A stretch of 64,000 nt of DNA from Acanthacorydalis orientalis (GCA_034766995.1 CM068315.1:10257510-10321509), one strand, 5' to 3'. Counted from the first letter of the stretch, positions 13,961 through 27,110 are shown. Made by a program: numbers and translations. Notes: generated by a model not told the origin, from the letters alone.

Positions 13961-14984
13961 ATTCTTTAATAGTTCAACATAAATACAATTTAAGTACATA
14001 CACTCACATATGCAAACGCACATTTATATAGACATATATATATATATATATATAATATTACTTTTTATACACATTTTGTAATTTTATAAAAAAAATTAAT
14101 GAAAATAAATCCAAAAATTCGTTATTAATATCCTGATGATAATATATCATTTTTAAAGACCTCATTTGAATTTTTTCAATCAATAAAACTATTTCTTTTA
14201 TATATTAATTTTAATACACACTTAAATGTTTGTTATTGTGTTCGAAAATGCACACTTTAATAAAAATGTTTAATATATATATATATAGTAGAGTCACAAT
14301 TTAGTAAATCAATTAATGCACAGAATATTCACTTTAGCGACATTTTTTAGAGTGCACTTTTGCGAAGTATATTACTTACTAAAAGCATATTATTGTTTTC
14401 AAAAATTTATTAAAATAATTGAAAGTAAAGTTTACAAAAGATAATATAAATGGAATAACTTAGTTGTTTACTTAAATTTTTGTAGAAATAAAGTTATTTT
14501 TGATAGTTATTTTTTTATATTTACTTCTAGTTGTACTAATTTATGTGATGTAATGTATTCAATGTAAAGTTATGTGAGTTCACTCTACGGAGTAGTTCAC
14601 TGCATGCATGATTCACTATATCACGACTCGACTGTATATACACATATATACTCACATATATATATATATATATATACTTCAAAATATACTTTATTATAAT
14701 TGATTGAACGTCAACAACTTTAATATAGCTTTCAACATTATATTTAAATTCGCTTTCATAAATGATTTTTCACTGCTATTATTTATTATGATCAAAAATG
14801 TTCAAGAATTGATTATTGATCTCTGAAAACGATTGTCTTGTTACTAGAATTCGTATAATCAACAATATAAAATGATTTCTTATCAATTATTGACCGAATT
14901 GTATCATAAATATGTTTTATTGTTTATGAGATAACAAATTCATTTATAAAAATCTATTAGTCTATTTCCTCGCAGCCCCTTCAG

Positions 14985-15295
14985 TAGTTCCGCGAGTCAA
15001 AGTAAAACCTCATAAGAATTTTCAAAGAAAAAACCCGAAAAGTTCAAAATTTGAAAAAGTTAATTTTTAATAATTTATTTTGTTTCTATAAATACCTATT
15101 TTTGTGTAGTAAAACTGTACTTATGAGTACACATTACAACCAAGCTCAATCAGATGTAAATAATAAAATTTGGTCATGTAAGATGGTTAGTTATCATAAT
15201 TTGTGGAATCTTGAATTTTCTAGAGATGGTAGGGGTTACACCAAAAAAATTATAACCTTAAAGATTCCATAGTCGACAAAGTTTGAAAATCACTG
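14985..15295 (+). mobile_element. hAT-like non-autonomous fragment, copy 1
   Basis: The right end (GATTCCATAGTCGACAAAG, then TTTGAAAATCACTG) read in reverse begins CAGTGATTTTCAAACTTTG. That is the CAGTG.TTCTCAAAC pattern of hAT superfamily ends, with the TTCCGCG/TTCCATG block just inside as in Charlie-type elements. From about 15050 to the end it aligns with 51307-51679; both share GTAAAACTGTA, TCAGATGTAAATAATAAAAT and TTGGTCATGTAAGATGG. The left end is degraded. No transposase is seen, and the 73-residue frame crossing it is not hAT-like. Confidence 0.55.
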
Positions 15296-15394
15296 ATATA
15301 GTTTATCAAAACCATCACAAGTGCATCACTTTTTTATCATAGCATATATAAAACATTATTTCGATTATCTTTATTAATAAAAATCAAAACCGTC

Positions 15395-15786
15395 ATTATC
15401 ATTGCGTAACAGTTTATTCGTGTTCTGATTGGTTGACGGAGATTTCATGGTCTCTGTTCTGATTGATTGACATCAGTTACATATAGCTCTCTCAGGGTGT
15501 AGAACAAAAAAAGCGTATACGATTTTAGTGTACAACTCATAAGAAATTTATTCAAAATATTGCATTCACTGAACCCTTAGAGTAAAATTGTTACAGATTT
15601 TAACATTGTTTTTTGTTGTTAACTTTTATCAACTTTCCTAATAAAAATTTTACGACTTACATTTTACGAAGATAATTTATGCGTATAATTTGTTAATTTC
15701 AGTTATTTGTTAGGGGAAAGTAAGCGTCAGTGAGTGGGGGGGGGTCAAACGAGCGCAGAAAGTAGGAGACGGAGCCCCCTGGTTCT
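15395..15786 (-). repeat. Unclassified interspersed repeat, copy 1
   Basis: This stretch is the inverted copy of 48182-48600. Shared blocks, read on the minus strand, are AGGGGGCTC at the end, CCACTCACTGA, CCCCTAACAAATAAC, then ATCAGAA.AGAGACCAT and CAACCAATCA. Copy 1 also has a run of nine G at 15736-15744. No protein is encoded and no clear terminal inverted repeat is visible. It adjoins hAT-like copy 1. The class could be a MITE, a SINE or the end of a larger element; I cannot decide. Confidence 0.6.
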
Positions 15787-16769
15787 ATTAAATTTAACTT
15801 TTTCTACTTTAAATAATTGTTACCTATTTAAAAAATACGTCATAGAATATAAATAAACAATATATATTCCAAGTCTGAAAAAATATTACCAATCCATTAA
15901 CATACATACGTTTTTCATTATACTTTTTCAGATGTATTTGATTCAAGATTGATTTTATCTATCAGACGCTATTATTCACAAGTTTCCTAATAAATAATTG
16001 ATTAATTCGATCTTTTACTCGAATTGAGCTATCAGTTTTATATTTTTCTTTTCATAGATATCCTTTTTAAGATAATGATAAACAATGATTAATAACAATT
16101 TATTTATAGAAAAAATAACTCTACTAAAACATGTATCTTTGGAAGCAAAATTATGAAATTTTAATTTCTTAAATAAAATAATACAACTCCAACTGATTTT
16201 AATATTTGATTTCACCTATCAAGACTCCAATCTACTGTATTATTTTCACAGAAGAGGCTTATGTGAATATCTATTCTCAGTAGATTTTATTTAAAAGCAT
16301 CTTGTGAATGAGCAAGATAACAAAACTACCCACATTAATCTTAGTTTTAGAATGAATTCGCACAATATTTATTCTCTTACGAACGAACTCAACAGCATAC
16401 AATTTTATATGATTACACAAATTACATCATTCTTTCTTTTTAACACATTTCCACTTTTAAACATTTTGCACAATTCAAACATCAAAAATAATATAAGACA
16501 AGATTTTTTACCTTGTATTAAAACATTTTTTTATAAATTTCAGAATATTTTATACCTTCAACAAGGAGAAAATTTATTTTCACGTTGGAACACAAACATA
16601 AAAGCCATTATTTTATTTTTATAAATTATTACAGGAACTTGTATTTTTTTCTGTAAGCATGTATTAAATAAATAACAGAAATGATACATTAACGAATATG
16701 TTTTGCTATTCTGTAATAACTCATATATGAAAACTATAAATACATGAGAACAATATACGCTTATTTTTA

Positions 16770-16771
<2 letters not shown>

Positions 16772-16846
<75 letters not shown>

Positions 16847-16858
16847 CGCGTGTGTGTA
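16772..16858. repeat. Long (TA)n microsatellite with CG/TG tail
   Basis: About 36 TA units are followed by TGTGCGCGTGTGTGT. The 103-residue minus-strand frame at 16558-16869 runs through it, and its Tyr-Ile string comes from the repeat. Confidence 0.95.
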
Positions 16859-17054
16859 TTGTTTACCAAAAAATAAATACTTAGATATTTTTGTAAATGT
16901 ATTCTATTTCTCCATAATTAAAATTACTGATAATTAAATTTAGATTTTAGAAATTCTGATAATTTCATAATTTTTTTATAAAATTACATTTTTATAAATA
17001 AAAAAATGTGTACCAAACTTAAATTTGGTCTTATTAGTTTAATTAAAAAATTAT

Positions 17055-17345
17055 ATTAATGCCACTAGACCACGAAATATCAAATAATTGCCGCTATAGT
17101 CCAGAGAATTGAGAGAAAAAAGGTTCATTTCTGTAGAAGCCTGAACCGCCTGACCTAATGTTTTTTTAATCATTCGAATAATACATTCTTTACGGAAAGA
17201 CACGCTTGGTTATTTATGCATGGCTTTTGGGATTAAACACATTTCATATAGCTGTTCTTTATCACGCCAGCCGCTTTTATAACCTTTATGATAATATTAC
17301 TGTGAAACAACGAAATTTCGACTTTTATTTGACAACGGTTATGAA
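17055..17345. other. Mixed-composition island
   Basis: Non-repetitive sequence with more G+C than its surroundings (for example GAACCGCCTGACC near 17142 and CACGCCAGCCGC near 17262). There is no protein-coding signature and no hallmark of a known transposon. It is a candidate conserved non-coding element. Confidence 0.25.
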
Positions 17346-18550
17346 GTAAATGTTAAATCTCTAAAATGTATGTAAATAAGAAAGTATATATATATATATA
17401 TATATATATACAATATTTAAATTTCATTTGATTTTTTAAATATAATATTATCTGTCAGTGCAAATCTTAGTATATATCTTAGAAAATAAACCATTTAAAA
17501 AAATATCTATTTATCTCAATATAAATGTTAAATCAATATAAATCGATAATATATAATTAAAATAAGGAAAAGTCTCATAAATAAAATATTTCTAGTTAAT
17601 TAAAGTAATAGCATTTTTCAAAAAGGGAATATATTCAATAAATAAATATTTGAAGTGAATATTATTCCTAGATCGTTTTAATTGATAGAGGAATTTAATT
17701 TTTTGAAACATTAAACTTCATAAAATCTGAATAAATTCAGTTGATATCTAAAAATTTTATCTTAATATTTTCATTGAAATTTGTTAGAAACTTGTTATTA
17801 AAATGATAAACTTTCAAGTAGTATTACATCTTGCATACTTATCTATGCAGGTTTTAATAAATTTTATTTCATATCTTAAGAATACTTCATAGTAAAATAT
17901 ATTTTTTCTTTCATATTCAAATGAAAAAGTTATTATTATTCTATTGAATTTTATCATTGAAATTTTATCTTATATTACTTAGGAATATTGAAAAAAGAAA
18001 CAGACAGATACATAACACAATTGAAAATAATTATGTATAAAAAGACTGGACTAAATATAGATAAAGAAACAGGGAAGTTGCAAAATAAAAAGTAAGACTT
18101 TATCTATAAATACTTAACGAAATGTATATATATAGATAGATGTAAACATACTTCATTATTAAATATAATTATTCAAATTCATTTAAATAAAACATAAGTT
18201 TCCATTCAACTTACATTTTTGCCGCGACAATTTTCATAAAAATTTAAGTAAACGTAGAACTGTTTAAAGAAACTAAAACTTTTTTACTTGAGTTTATTTA
18301 CTTTAATTACTTTAGTTATTTAATTAAAATCAAGCATCTCGAGAATTTTATGAAAGATTAATGATCGTTTTTATTTCATTTTAAAAACGATACTACCATA
18401 GCATGAAAGTTGAAAATGATGGAAACTTTATAAAATGAAATTAACCCTATATTGCGTTTATAATTTTAATTTCAAACCAATTATTTTTCATTTAAACACA
18501 ACGCGGTATTCTGGTACTGCAAGTCAAGAATTGTCATATTATTTTGTTGT

Positions 18551-18650
18551 ATTATGTTCCCTGTTGTGTACGCCATGCATATCGCATTGAAGTAGGATAC
18601 GATTAAAACATAGGGAAATAAAGTGGAAATAAATTATGTTCCCTACTGTG
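18551..18650. repeat. Short imperfect direct repeat
   Basis: An 18-bp block, ATTATGTTCCCTGTTGTG at 18551-18568, recurs with two changes at 18633-18650. An inverted relative (ACATAGGGAAAT) lies between them. The purpose is unknown; it may be the remains of a small inverted-repeat element. Confidence 0.5.
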
Positions 18651-18953
18651 ACTATTATGCGAGAGTATTGTTTGTTATTAGAAAATATTTACTATAAATT
18701 AACTCACTCTGTTAGCAATTAAAACAAAATTTTGAAACTGAATTCTATCAAAGCTCTTACGTACAAATAAATTTTATTTAAAATTATCAACTATTTATTT
18801 TATTTATATTTTTTCATTCTTTTGTAAAATTTATTCAAGGTTTTAAAAATGGACAGTTATCATTAGTATGCATATCAAGTAAATTATTTTTAAATATGCT
18901 TGTTTTATGTGTGTGTAGTTACTCATACAAACATATCTACATACATACATAAA

Positions 18954-18995
<42 letters not shown>

Positions 18996-19628
18996 TATAT
19001 AAATGATTTTTATTCAAAATAAAAGTTTCATATAGGAAATTGATTTCAAATTAAATAGTTAAATTCGTTGAAAAATGATTTTTATATATAATTTTTCTTT
19101 TCTGAAATTATCATCAAGTGCTTTAAAAAACAATAAATGGTTAGTATATAGTATATATATATATATATATATATAATTTTATTTCAAAAAAATTGAAAAA
19201 AATAGTAACATATGGTAAAGATATTAAACTTATGTCATTTTATAAGCTGATGAACTCTATTTTAACATTTTTTTAAATTTCGAGCGACCGTTAAAAAATC
19301 TTTAATGATTTGATAAAATTAAGAAATATTAACAAATATGAAACTAATGAAATTTATATATCCTGAAATATATAAATTAAAACTTTTTAAATTTGATTAT
19401 TTTTAAACTACCTTTATTTACGTAGTTCTATATATCGAAAGCTTTTATTAACTTTTAGCTAATTCACCAATAAAAGAAGTAGAAATAATAATATCAACAA
19501 ATCTTATGATTATTGAATAAATAATTGCAGAAAATATATTTACATTCCATTGAAAATAGAATAAAAACTAAATATATAACATATTTTGACATATAAAACA
19601 ATATTATAAAAATACTGCTATTTTATTG

Positions 19629-19679
<51 letters not shown>

Positions 19680-19959
19680 CGTGTGTATAACAAATATGAA
19701 AATTTAAATGTTATTGTAAGTAGAATTTGTTAATCAATTTTACTATGGTAAAAAAGTATATTCAGTTAACAAAACTATAAAAGTGTTTTCATCTATTTAA
19801 CACACTGCTTAAATTCTATTTATTTATTTATTCTAATTAATCAATTTATATGTTATATATATATATATACATATTACGAACTGAAACATTTAAAGGGCTA
19901 ACAGATAGTTCACTGTTCTAAATAAATTAAGTTTAAAAATGTACTCTCCAAACATCTTT

Positions 19960-20310
19960 TAATGAACTCCTTGACTTACAAAGATGTCTGATACGTCATG
20001 TGTTTCTTTTGCCATTGTAAACATTTACGTTTATGAAACGCACGCAGATTTAATTTGCTTTGGTGCAGCTACATAGCAAACATTAGCAAGAAATAATTAC
20101 ATATATTCAGTGTTAAAGTATGAACCACATAAAAATCAAACCCTGTAACAAGTCGGTTTTAAACTTGAACGTAAGTGACAGTGAAATCCGAAATGGGCTA
20201 TTCGAGTGAGGGTACATTTTCCTGAAAATATACTTTTCACTAATAAAAAGCATCTTCCTGCAAAGAAATGTGTGCTCAAAAAATAATATAAGAATCATAA
20301 CGACTTGGCA
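19960..20310. other. Mixed-composition island
   Basis: About 350 bp with fewer A/T runs and several CG dinucleotides. The 61-residue minus-strand frame inside it has no recognisable motif. No repeat partner is seen in this window. Confidence 0.25.
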
Positions 20311-20567
20311 GTGTAAAAAATGCCAAATATCTCTATATTTACCAGAATCTTTCGAAAAGTTTTATACTTGACAAGACTATTGAACTATTGTTTAATCTGC
20401 TATTTAATTATTATTTATTCATTTTGATTATTAGTATTGAATTTTAATATTTAGTAATGTATAAATATTCCTTTCTTTGTTAAGTTTACATAAATATTAA
20501 GTTGAAAAATAAATATTATTTTTTGGTCATATCGAATTTCAATAAATTCTTATGAAAGGAGGTTTAA

Positions 20568-20611
<44 letters not shown>

Positions 20612-22415
20612 TTACTCGTATATAATTAAAATAAAAATATTATAATTTTCTAATATATTCTCGAAATATGCCAAATAAACATTTTAAAAATATACTTTTC
20701 AATGGAGGTTTTAAAATATAAAACAATAAATTTCTACAAAATATTGTATTCTAGATTTCATTTTTAATTTTTTTACAGCGAATGTCACATGTAAAATCAG
20801 AATAAAAGAGTAATTAATAACTGTCGTAAACTGTCAAGTACTGTTGAACATTTTAAAATAAATAGTTGAATTCTCATACTCGTTCTTCTAAAATATTAAA
20901 CAACATTTTGAGCATAATAATTATTTTGGTAACGATAAATATCTTTTTTTTTGTTTAAATCAACGAAATTAATATTTGTATAAACAAATCTAGTAAAAAA
21001 TATATTTATAATTAAAAAAATACTAAAGTAAATAATACGATCAACGAGATGATTAAAAATAAGTAATTAATTCAAGTGATTCACATTTGTTTGAAAAAAT
21101 ATAAATTTAAGTAACGCACAAACTCATAATTATAATATTTTTTACTGTGACAAATTTCAGTTTCACAAAAATAATTTCACTCCGTGACAACTGCATAATT
21201 TTTCTGTTTAAAAATGTTCTTTAACATATTACTGACCATTTTTATTGTCAATTATGTGCATATCTATGCCTATTCCATCCTATTCGAAACACTAATGTAC
21301 AAAGAAAATTATTGATTATCACTCTATAACTTATCATTATATACCTTCTTTACCTTAGAAATTTAAAAGTTATTAATGGAAGCAAACAAATCTATCTCAC
21401 ATTACTAGTAATTTCAAGCACATTATGAATTTGTGTAATAAAATATAATAAAACATTTGCAATTAATTAGTATTTTAAAAAGTTATTCACCCTCCAAATC
21501 AAGGCATTTAAATCAGCATTGTAAAAACTATGGAGAAAATATTTAAAAAATATATATAAAACACCAGCATATATTATTTATATAAAAAAAACAACATATT
21601 TTTTATAAAAACACTAAACTTTAAAGCACTAGATTAATGTCGATATCAGTTATCATAAAAAATGAGATTATATACTATAATTTTCTTTTAAAATGAGGAT
21701 TAATATTGTTACAAAAGTTATGTAAATAAAATTAAATCTATTACTGAATATATTGAACCGTCGTCTTTAAAAATATCTAATGAAAAACGCATTTGATCTA
21801 TCTTCATTTGATTTTACATTGTAGCGATACGCCTCCACTTATCGTTCAACATTTTCCCAGTACGAAATTAAAGAATCGAGGATTGACATATTATTTCACC
21901 TACCATTTTCATTATGTTTATTTACCTTTCGCTTTTTCAATAAATTAATTAAAAGTAATGACGTTACGAGTACATTCCAATAAATAAATTTTTTCAAGCA
22001 TTTCATCTAATGCTTTTACTAAAATTTCGTTTGTATATTTATACAATTAGAAAATGTTTGTAAACAATTATTATAATAAGTGTTTATAATTTTAATAAGA
22101 ACAGTTTTGTATTCTTATTTTTTCATATTAATAATGATGTTTGTAAGTTATTTACAATATATTTTTTTTATATTATTTCATTGAGAATTTAAATATTTTA
22201 ATTCTGCAATTCATATTCATTTTTAATTATATGATTCTCAAAGAACGCATTTATACATGAAATTGAAATTTCAATTATTTTATTAAAAAACATATTATTA
22301 ATAATAATTATTTTAGTTAATAGAACAATAACCGAAACTTAAAATTTATTTTTGTATAAAAGAAAGTATTTTCTCTAATAGATCATATTCTTGTAATAAA
22401 AATGTAAATCTTGCA

Positions 22416-22458
<43 letters not shown>

Positions 22459-24699
22459 ATCTCCTAATATTTTAAAAAATGCCCTGTCTAACTTTTCTGA
22501 TTACATTTCAATTTGAGTTTGAAAATTTTGTAATTGAAAAAAATATTTTTTCGTAATTTGAAACTATTTTTTATAGATAAAAATCTCAGATTTGGAAAAT
22601 TATGTAATAATAGATAATATTTATATCTTTCAAAAATAAATAAATATCTCATTTGAAATTCCTATTTTTTGTGATGAGAAATTAAGTCCAATTGTAAATT
22701 TGTCAGTTGTTCAGGTATTTTATTTTCATTTTGAGAGAATTTATTTTCCTTATAAAATATATTAACCGATAAAATAAAATGTAAACATCAATTCATATTA
22801 TATGTTTCTTTCTCTAGTGTACAAATACTCAAAAGATAGATCACGAAATGAAGCTCAAAGTAATCTCAAATGTTAAAAACAAAGAAAAAAAACTATAAAA
22901 TGATGTTAAAGGTGGTATCTTTCTATTTAGTCTCGTATATAAAGAAAAAATTGCATGAAATCTATAAAATATTAACAATACATCGATTCATATAAATCTG
23001 AATCATTTTAAATTCATAAAAAGCCAATTTAACAAGTTCATAAGAATATTAATAACAATAAATATAAAAATATATGGTGAGAGAGTAATTTATTTTTTAA
23101 AAAATAAACAATAGTTATTAAGATATAGCTAACTCTTTGTTTTCTACGAAATATAATGAACACATTTATAACGAAGTGCTTTAATTTTTAAAAGAAGCTC
23201 CTTATTCATTTTGGTTCCAAAATTATGTTTAAGATCGAATTAATAAGAAAATAATAATACCTTTTAAAAAATAAATGAGCATAAATAAAATAACACTTAA
23301 ATAATCATAATGCTTAATATTTATCGAAATAATTTCAAATTGCATTACAGTTTTTATATAACCAAATCTGAACTTGACATTTCATTTGTATTACTAAAAA
23401 TATGGAAGAATTCATTGAAAACATGTGGTGTGATTTTTGAAAAATTTTGTGAAATTGCAGAAATATTTATAGAGAATTCAATTATTTAAAGTGATATATT
23501 TTTAAATATATTATAAATTATATTATTGACAAAATGTTAACATAAATAACATTTTTAATAAATAATGTAATAATATATTTAAAAAATATAGAAAATCTAA
23601 TAATAATAGATATTATGGAATTTGAAAATTACTTTATAAAATTGTTTTAACACAAACACATATATTTGAAATTAAGAAAAGTAATTTAACTTTTCGGAAA
23701 ATGTTGAAAAAAAAATAGAAATCGTTTAATTATGATCTAAAAGCGATCGAATTTGATAATAATTGCTTTCAGGAATATGAAAAGATAGTGATCTAAAAAA
23801 CGTTTAATCTTGAAAAAAATATTTGTGTATCGAGTGATTTATACAAATTTGTCAGACTTTAAATTGAAAAAAGATAATTTAACTACCCTTCAGTAAAAAT
23901 CGAAACAAAAATTCGACTAATCAAATATTAAAAAATAGTTCAATGAAAAAAAATTCACTTTGTTTTTATTTCCTTTGAAATTTATCTACATTATTAAAAC
24001 GTATCAAAAATAAAAATATTTTACCGATAACATATATTTTTCTAAAACATCCCTAAATACTTTGATTTACATAAATGTTTTAAATCTATCAAGGAAAGTA
24101 AAACGTCTAAAAATATGTTAATATAAAAAAAACATATCAAGGAACGGAATCCATAAATATTCATAATTTTAATTTTAAATTATAATTTTATGAAAACAGC
24201 AAGCATAATAGAATGATTCATATACGAAGAATAAATAGAACACTTATTACTTGAAGAATCAGAGTGAAAAAATATAATAAGCACTTCCAATTTAGGATTT
24301 TTTATTCACAAAAAGAAGTTTCTCATATTAAAAAAGATTTTGAAAGTGTTAAAAAATATTTTCATACATCTTTATTTGAAATATATTTTTGACATTCTTT
24401 CATAGATATTTCAACCCTTAATAAGAATTTAACTTTAAATTATATAAAAAAAATCTTCGTTTTAGTATCAATTAATTTTCTCGATTTGTGTTCATATTTT
24501 CAAATAATGTTTATGGAATTGCTAACAGTTTATTGCTTAATGAATATTTTTTTTAAACAACTATTAACCTCGATACTACAATTGTTTTTACCATAAATTA
24601 TTTTTCTTAAAGACCATTTACTTGAAAATAATTTTTATTTACAATTATTCTTATTTACTTATTTTTAAAATGTAAAAATCGAATAAAAGAAATCTTTTT

Positions 24700-25330
24700 A
24701 GTGAAATTGCGTGGTGATAGGTTTAATTTATGATAGTTTTGTTTTACATGGGGAAGCACCGATATGTCAGATATAAATTCGACTGTAGCGTCTATGTATA
24801 AAATCCAAATCAAATGATTTATATGAGGGAAAAATACTCGTAAAGAGATCGTAAATATGCATGCGTGCTTGCGCGAGTGTATATATATACATGTACCTTA
24901 GAACCAAAGTTCCTTTCTATTCAATCCACATAGTTTTCAATTTGTTAAAAAGTGCGGATTGAGCATCGTCGTTCGCCAAAAAGTTTGGCTCACGGTCCAC
25001 TAAATAAAAAAGGTCAACACTTTGACTACACTCGAGTGTCCGCTCCAACTGTGAGTATAATAAAATCTCTGAGTATAAAAACTTTATTGTGCCTACAATT
25101 CAATGGACAGTCGCCGTCGACAGCCGTTGAAGCTTCAGCAGCAGCAGCATCAATTCAAATTGAGTTCTTGATTCACAGACTCCATAACGATGCCGACGTC
25201 CGTCGGCTCCAGGCTGATTCAAGCCAAAACCACTTTTATATATGTATATACAAAAGTCGCGTTCACTGTTTGATTACTTTATTACCCAGAAATATTCCGT
25301 CGCAAATATAATAAAATGCCACTGCAGTCA
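24700..25330. other. Mixed-composition island, possible 5' gene region
   Basis: From about 24,730 the uniform AT-rich sequence gives way to complex sequence with CG dinucleotides, a short (CAG)n run (25,133-25,147) and a GCCGAC-GTCC-GTCGGC stem-loop at 25,192-25,207. A plus-strand frame from 24,952 to 25,311 is open for 119 codons, but it begins with GTG and has no recognised domain. A donor-like site (ACT/GTGAGTATA at 25,051) lies inside it. It could be a non-coding exon, promoter or conserved element. Coding is not supported. Confidence 0.35.
25214..25242 (-). promoter_or_regulatory. Possible minus-strand core promoter (TATA plus TCAG)
   Basis: On the minus strand a TATATAAAAG box (25,242 to 25,233) is followed 27 bases later by TCAG (25,217 to 25,214), which fits an arthropod initiator at usable spacing. 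No downstream promoter element is seen, and the first ATG below it gives only an 11-codon frame. The location in a complex island supports it somewhat, but such motifs also arise by chance in AT-rich DNA. Confidence 0.25.
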
Positions 25331-26085
25331 CCGAACGAAAATATTTTCATAAATCTCGTTTAAATCTTATCGCGAAATAGTTGGAGACTTGAACAACATT
25401 AAATTACATTAATACCTCTCTCTGTTAGTGGATAAACGAAAAAAAGAAGTCGGTCACATTTTTTTTGCCTTGAACACTGCACGTTCACAATATTTCACGC
25501 ACTATAAATTTTATTCGCGAGAATTTACGTTATGTGGAGCATGAATTAAATATGTTTGTTTGTTAACGTTACTTTTTGGCGTCGATTGAACTTTTTGTAT
25601 TGAAACGTTGGAACGATAGTGTATATTTTTTTATTTTCTCAACAAACTCTATAGATATACACGTAACACTTTTAACAACACAAACAACACGGATTTTTTA
25701 TTTTGAACATGAGAGAAGAAGTATTCTAAAACATTTTCGATTTTTATTAAAAACTAGTAAAGGTTCTTACTTTAGATAATACGGGGTGAAAATACAATAA
25801 AGTGGAGTCGATTAGTAACATACACACACACTATAATCTATATCTAAATACATATATTACATATAAGGGATAAAACTGGATCCTTTGTTCGAATTAATCC
25901 TCGTTTAATGAGAGAATACACAAGCGATTCAACAAACGAGAGAAGACGACGCTGTCGCACTCACATTAACGAGAAGACACGTTCGTTTTAATTAACAAAC
26001 ACCTGATATACATCACTGTTACGCACAGGTGCGTAGACCGGTATACATATGTGTGTGTTTATGTATGTATGGGTCGTTCTATGTG
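25331..26085. other. Intermediate stretch without a gene
   Basis: Sequence of intermediate composition connects two islands. It contains GAGAGAAGACGACGCTGTCG near 25,940 and a TG-rich tract just before 26,080. The frame at 25,576-25,779 shows no domain or homology signal. Confidence 0.5.
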
Positions 26086-26093
26086 TATATAAG
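26086..26093 (+). promoter_or_regulatory. TATA-like motif upstream of the GC-rich core
   Basis: TATATAAG lies just upstream of the GC-rich core on the plus strand. No TCAGT initiator is seen 25-35 bases downstream. The nearest TCAGT is at 26,171-26,175, too far for this TATA. The two motifs may be unrelated, or one may be fortuitous. Confidence 0.2.
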
Positions 26094-26100
26094 AACAATC

Positions 26101-26345
26101 ACGACGGGACTGGGAATCGAACTGTCACACTAGCGTTGAGACCGCAACGCTACTCGCGGACGGTGGAAACTCAGTCGAGCGGCGTCAGAGTGCGCGATGT
26201 TCGCGGATCGAGGGTGGCTGTGCGACTGTGGGGGCGCTGCGCGCGAGCCCGGGCCGAGCCCCCGCGCCCCCTCGCGCGCACGCTCACAGCGACGCAACCC
26301 AGAGCGACGGACAGGTGCCGGCCTCGTCGATGGAATCAAACGTTA
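26101..26345. promoter_or_regulatory. CpG-dense GC-rich island, candidate promoter or 5' exon
   Basis: This is by far the most GC-rich segment of the window. It has dense CG dinucleotides (for example GGGGGCGCTGCGCGCGAGCC near 26,231 and CCCCCGCGCCCCCTCGCGCG near 26,260) inside DNA that is otherwise about four-fifths A+T. A TCAGT arthropod initiator-like motif is at 26,171-26,175. Several frames stay open on both strands (Arg-, Pro- and Ala-rich), as expected when stop codons are rare in GC-rich sequence, so openness is not evidence of coding. It best fits a promoter or first exon of a gene lying mostly outside the window. Confidence 0.4.
26131..26152. other. Perfect 8-bp stem-loop
   Basis: TAGCGTTG-AGACCG-CAACGCTA forms a perfect 8-bp stem with a 6-nt loop at the edge of the GC-rich core. 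With the neighbouring GGGAATCGAAC it resembles part of a tRNA on the minus strand, but the T stem does not pair and there is no acceptor stem. Confidence 0.6.
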
Positions 26346-26452
26346 TTGGGCAGGAGAATTACAGAACAGCGTGCGCCTATACTTACAAAATTCTCCTTTC
26401 TATGTACATGTACACATCCGTATACACATATATATGTATTTGTGTAAGTTGG

Positions 26453-26629
<177 letters not shown>

Positions 26630-26639
26630 TTATGTGCAA

Positions 26640-27110
26640 TGTGAGTGACTACAAGTAAGAACTAGAGTATATGCGCTGCGATAAAACTTCATGTGGATTA
26701 TTTTTATGGTGTACAGTTCAACGCGTTTACTTTTCGACCGTTCGCCAGCAATTACGAGGTAAAGATTCGCATGCCGGGCCCGTTTTAGTATCGACTCTGC
26801 TCGGCTCAACGCCGTACTTTTATTTTTAAGTTTCAATTAAAGAAACACGATGAAGTGTCTTTTTCCAATTGTACGATTATCGAATCGGACGACAACTACT
26901 TCTCTATGGAGAGGAACGTCACGGAATGGTGTGTGGAGCGATGAACGAGTTCATTTTAAAAGCACAACCGGTTTCGAGAGGCTGCCTAAGAACGTCCGTA
27001 CTTTTATCGCCTTTATGGCCTGTTATCGGTCCATCAGTTTATTAACGACGCGAAAGCATCTTATCGTACGATTCGTATAAATGCAATTAAATCGATTCGT
27101 TTACAGCAGC
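26640..27110. other. Mixed-composition island after the long (TA)n array
   Basis: The sequence is complex and CG-containing again (for example CATGCCGGGCCCG at 26,770) up to about 27,110, where AT-rich filler resumes. Donor-like sites are CAA/GTAAGA at about 26,652 and GAG/GTAAAGA at about 26,758. A 76-codon frame starts with ATG at 26,850, but the encoded sequence is not recognisable. It may be part of the same 5' gene region as 24.7-26.35 kb. Confidence 0.3.

Larger units (their letters stand above)
9787..14984. other. AT-rich gene-free stretch
   Basis: No gene is seen. (TA)n arrays lie at 12661-12724 (preceded by CACACA), 12870-12945, 13299-13336, about 14033-14054 and 14637-14674. Two islands of higher complexity, 12955-13240 and 13690-13960, are listed separately. 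The rest is homogeneous AT-rich DNA. Confidence 0.65.
15787..24699. other. AT-rich gene-free stretch
   Basis: No gene is seen. Arrays of (TA)n lie at 16772-16858, 17383-17411, 18959-18997, 19150-19174, 19632-19677, 20570-20607 and 22419-22452. Two islands (17055-17345 and 19960-20310) and a small direct repeat (18551-18650) are listed separately. The 106-residue frame at 16304-16624 has no recognisable motif. From 20.7 to 24.7 kb the sequence is very uniform, with almost no GC-containing blocks. Confidence 0.65.

Noticed and set aside
15051..15272. 73-codon frame in hAT-like copy 1 as a protein
   Set aside because: The homologous region at 51.5 kb has stops and indels in this frame, and there is no similarity to hAT transposases.
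16304..16624. 106-codon plus-strand frame as a small gene
   Set aside because: Residue use follows AT-rich composition (Asn, Ile, Phe, Leu). It starts at a non-ATG codon and has no motif.
24952..25311. 119-codon plus-strand frame as a gene
   Set aside because: It starts with GTG, has no recognisable domain, and a good donor-like site lies inside. The openness may be due to composition. Kept only as a mixed-composition island.
26105..26180. Possible minus-strand tRNA (GTTCGATTCCC next to a stem-loop)
   Set aside because: The anticodon-like stem-loop is present, but the T stem does not pair, and no acceptor stem or D arm is found.
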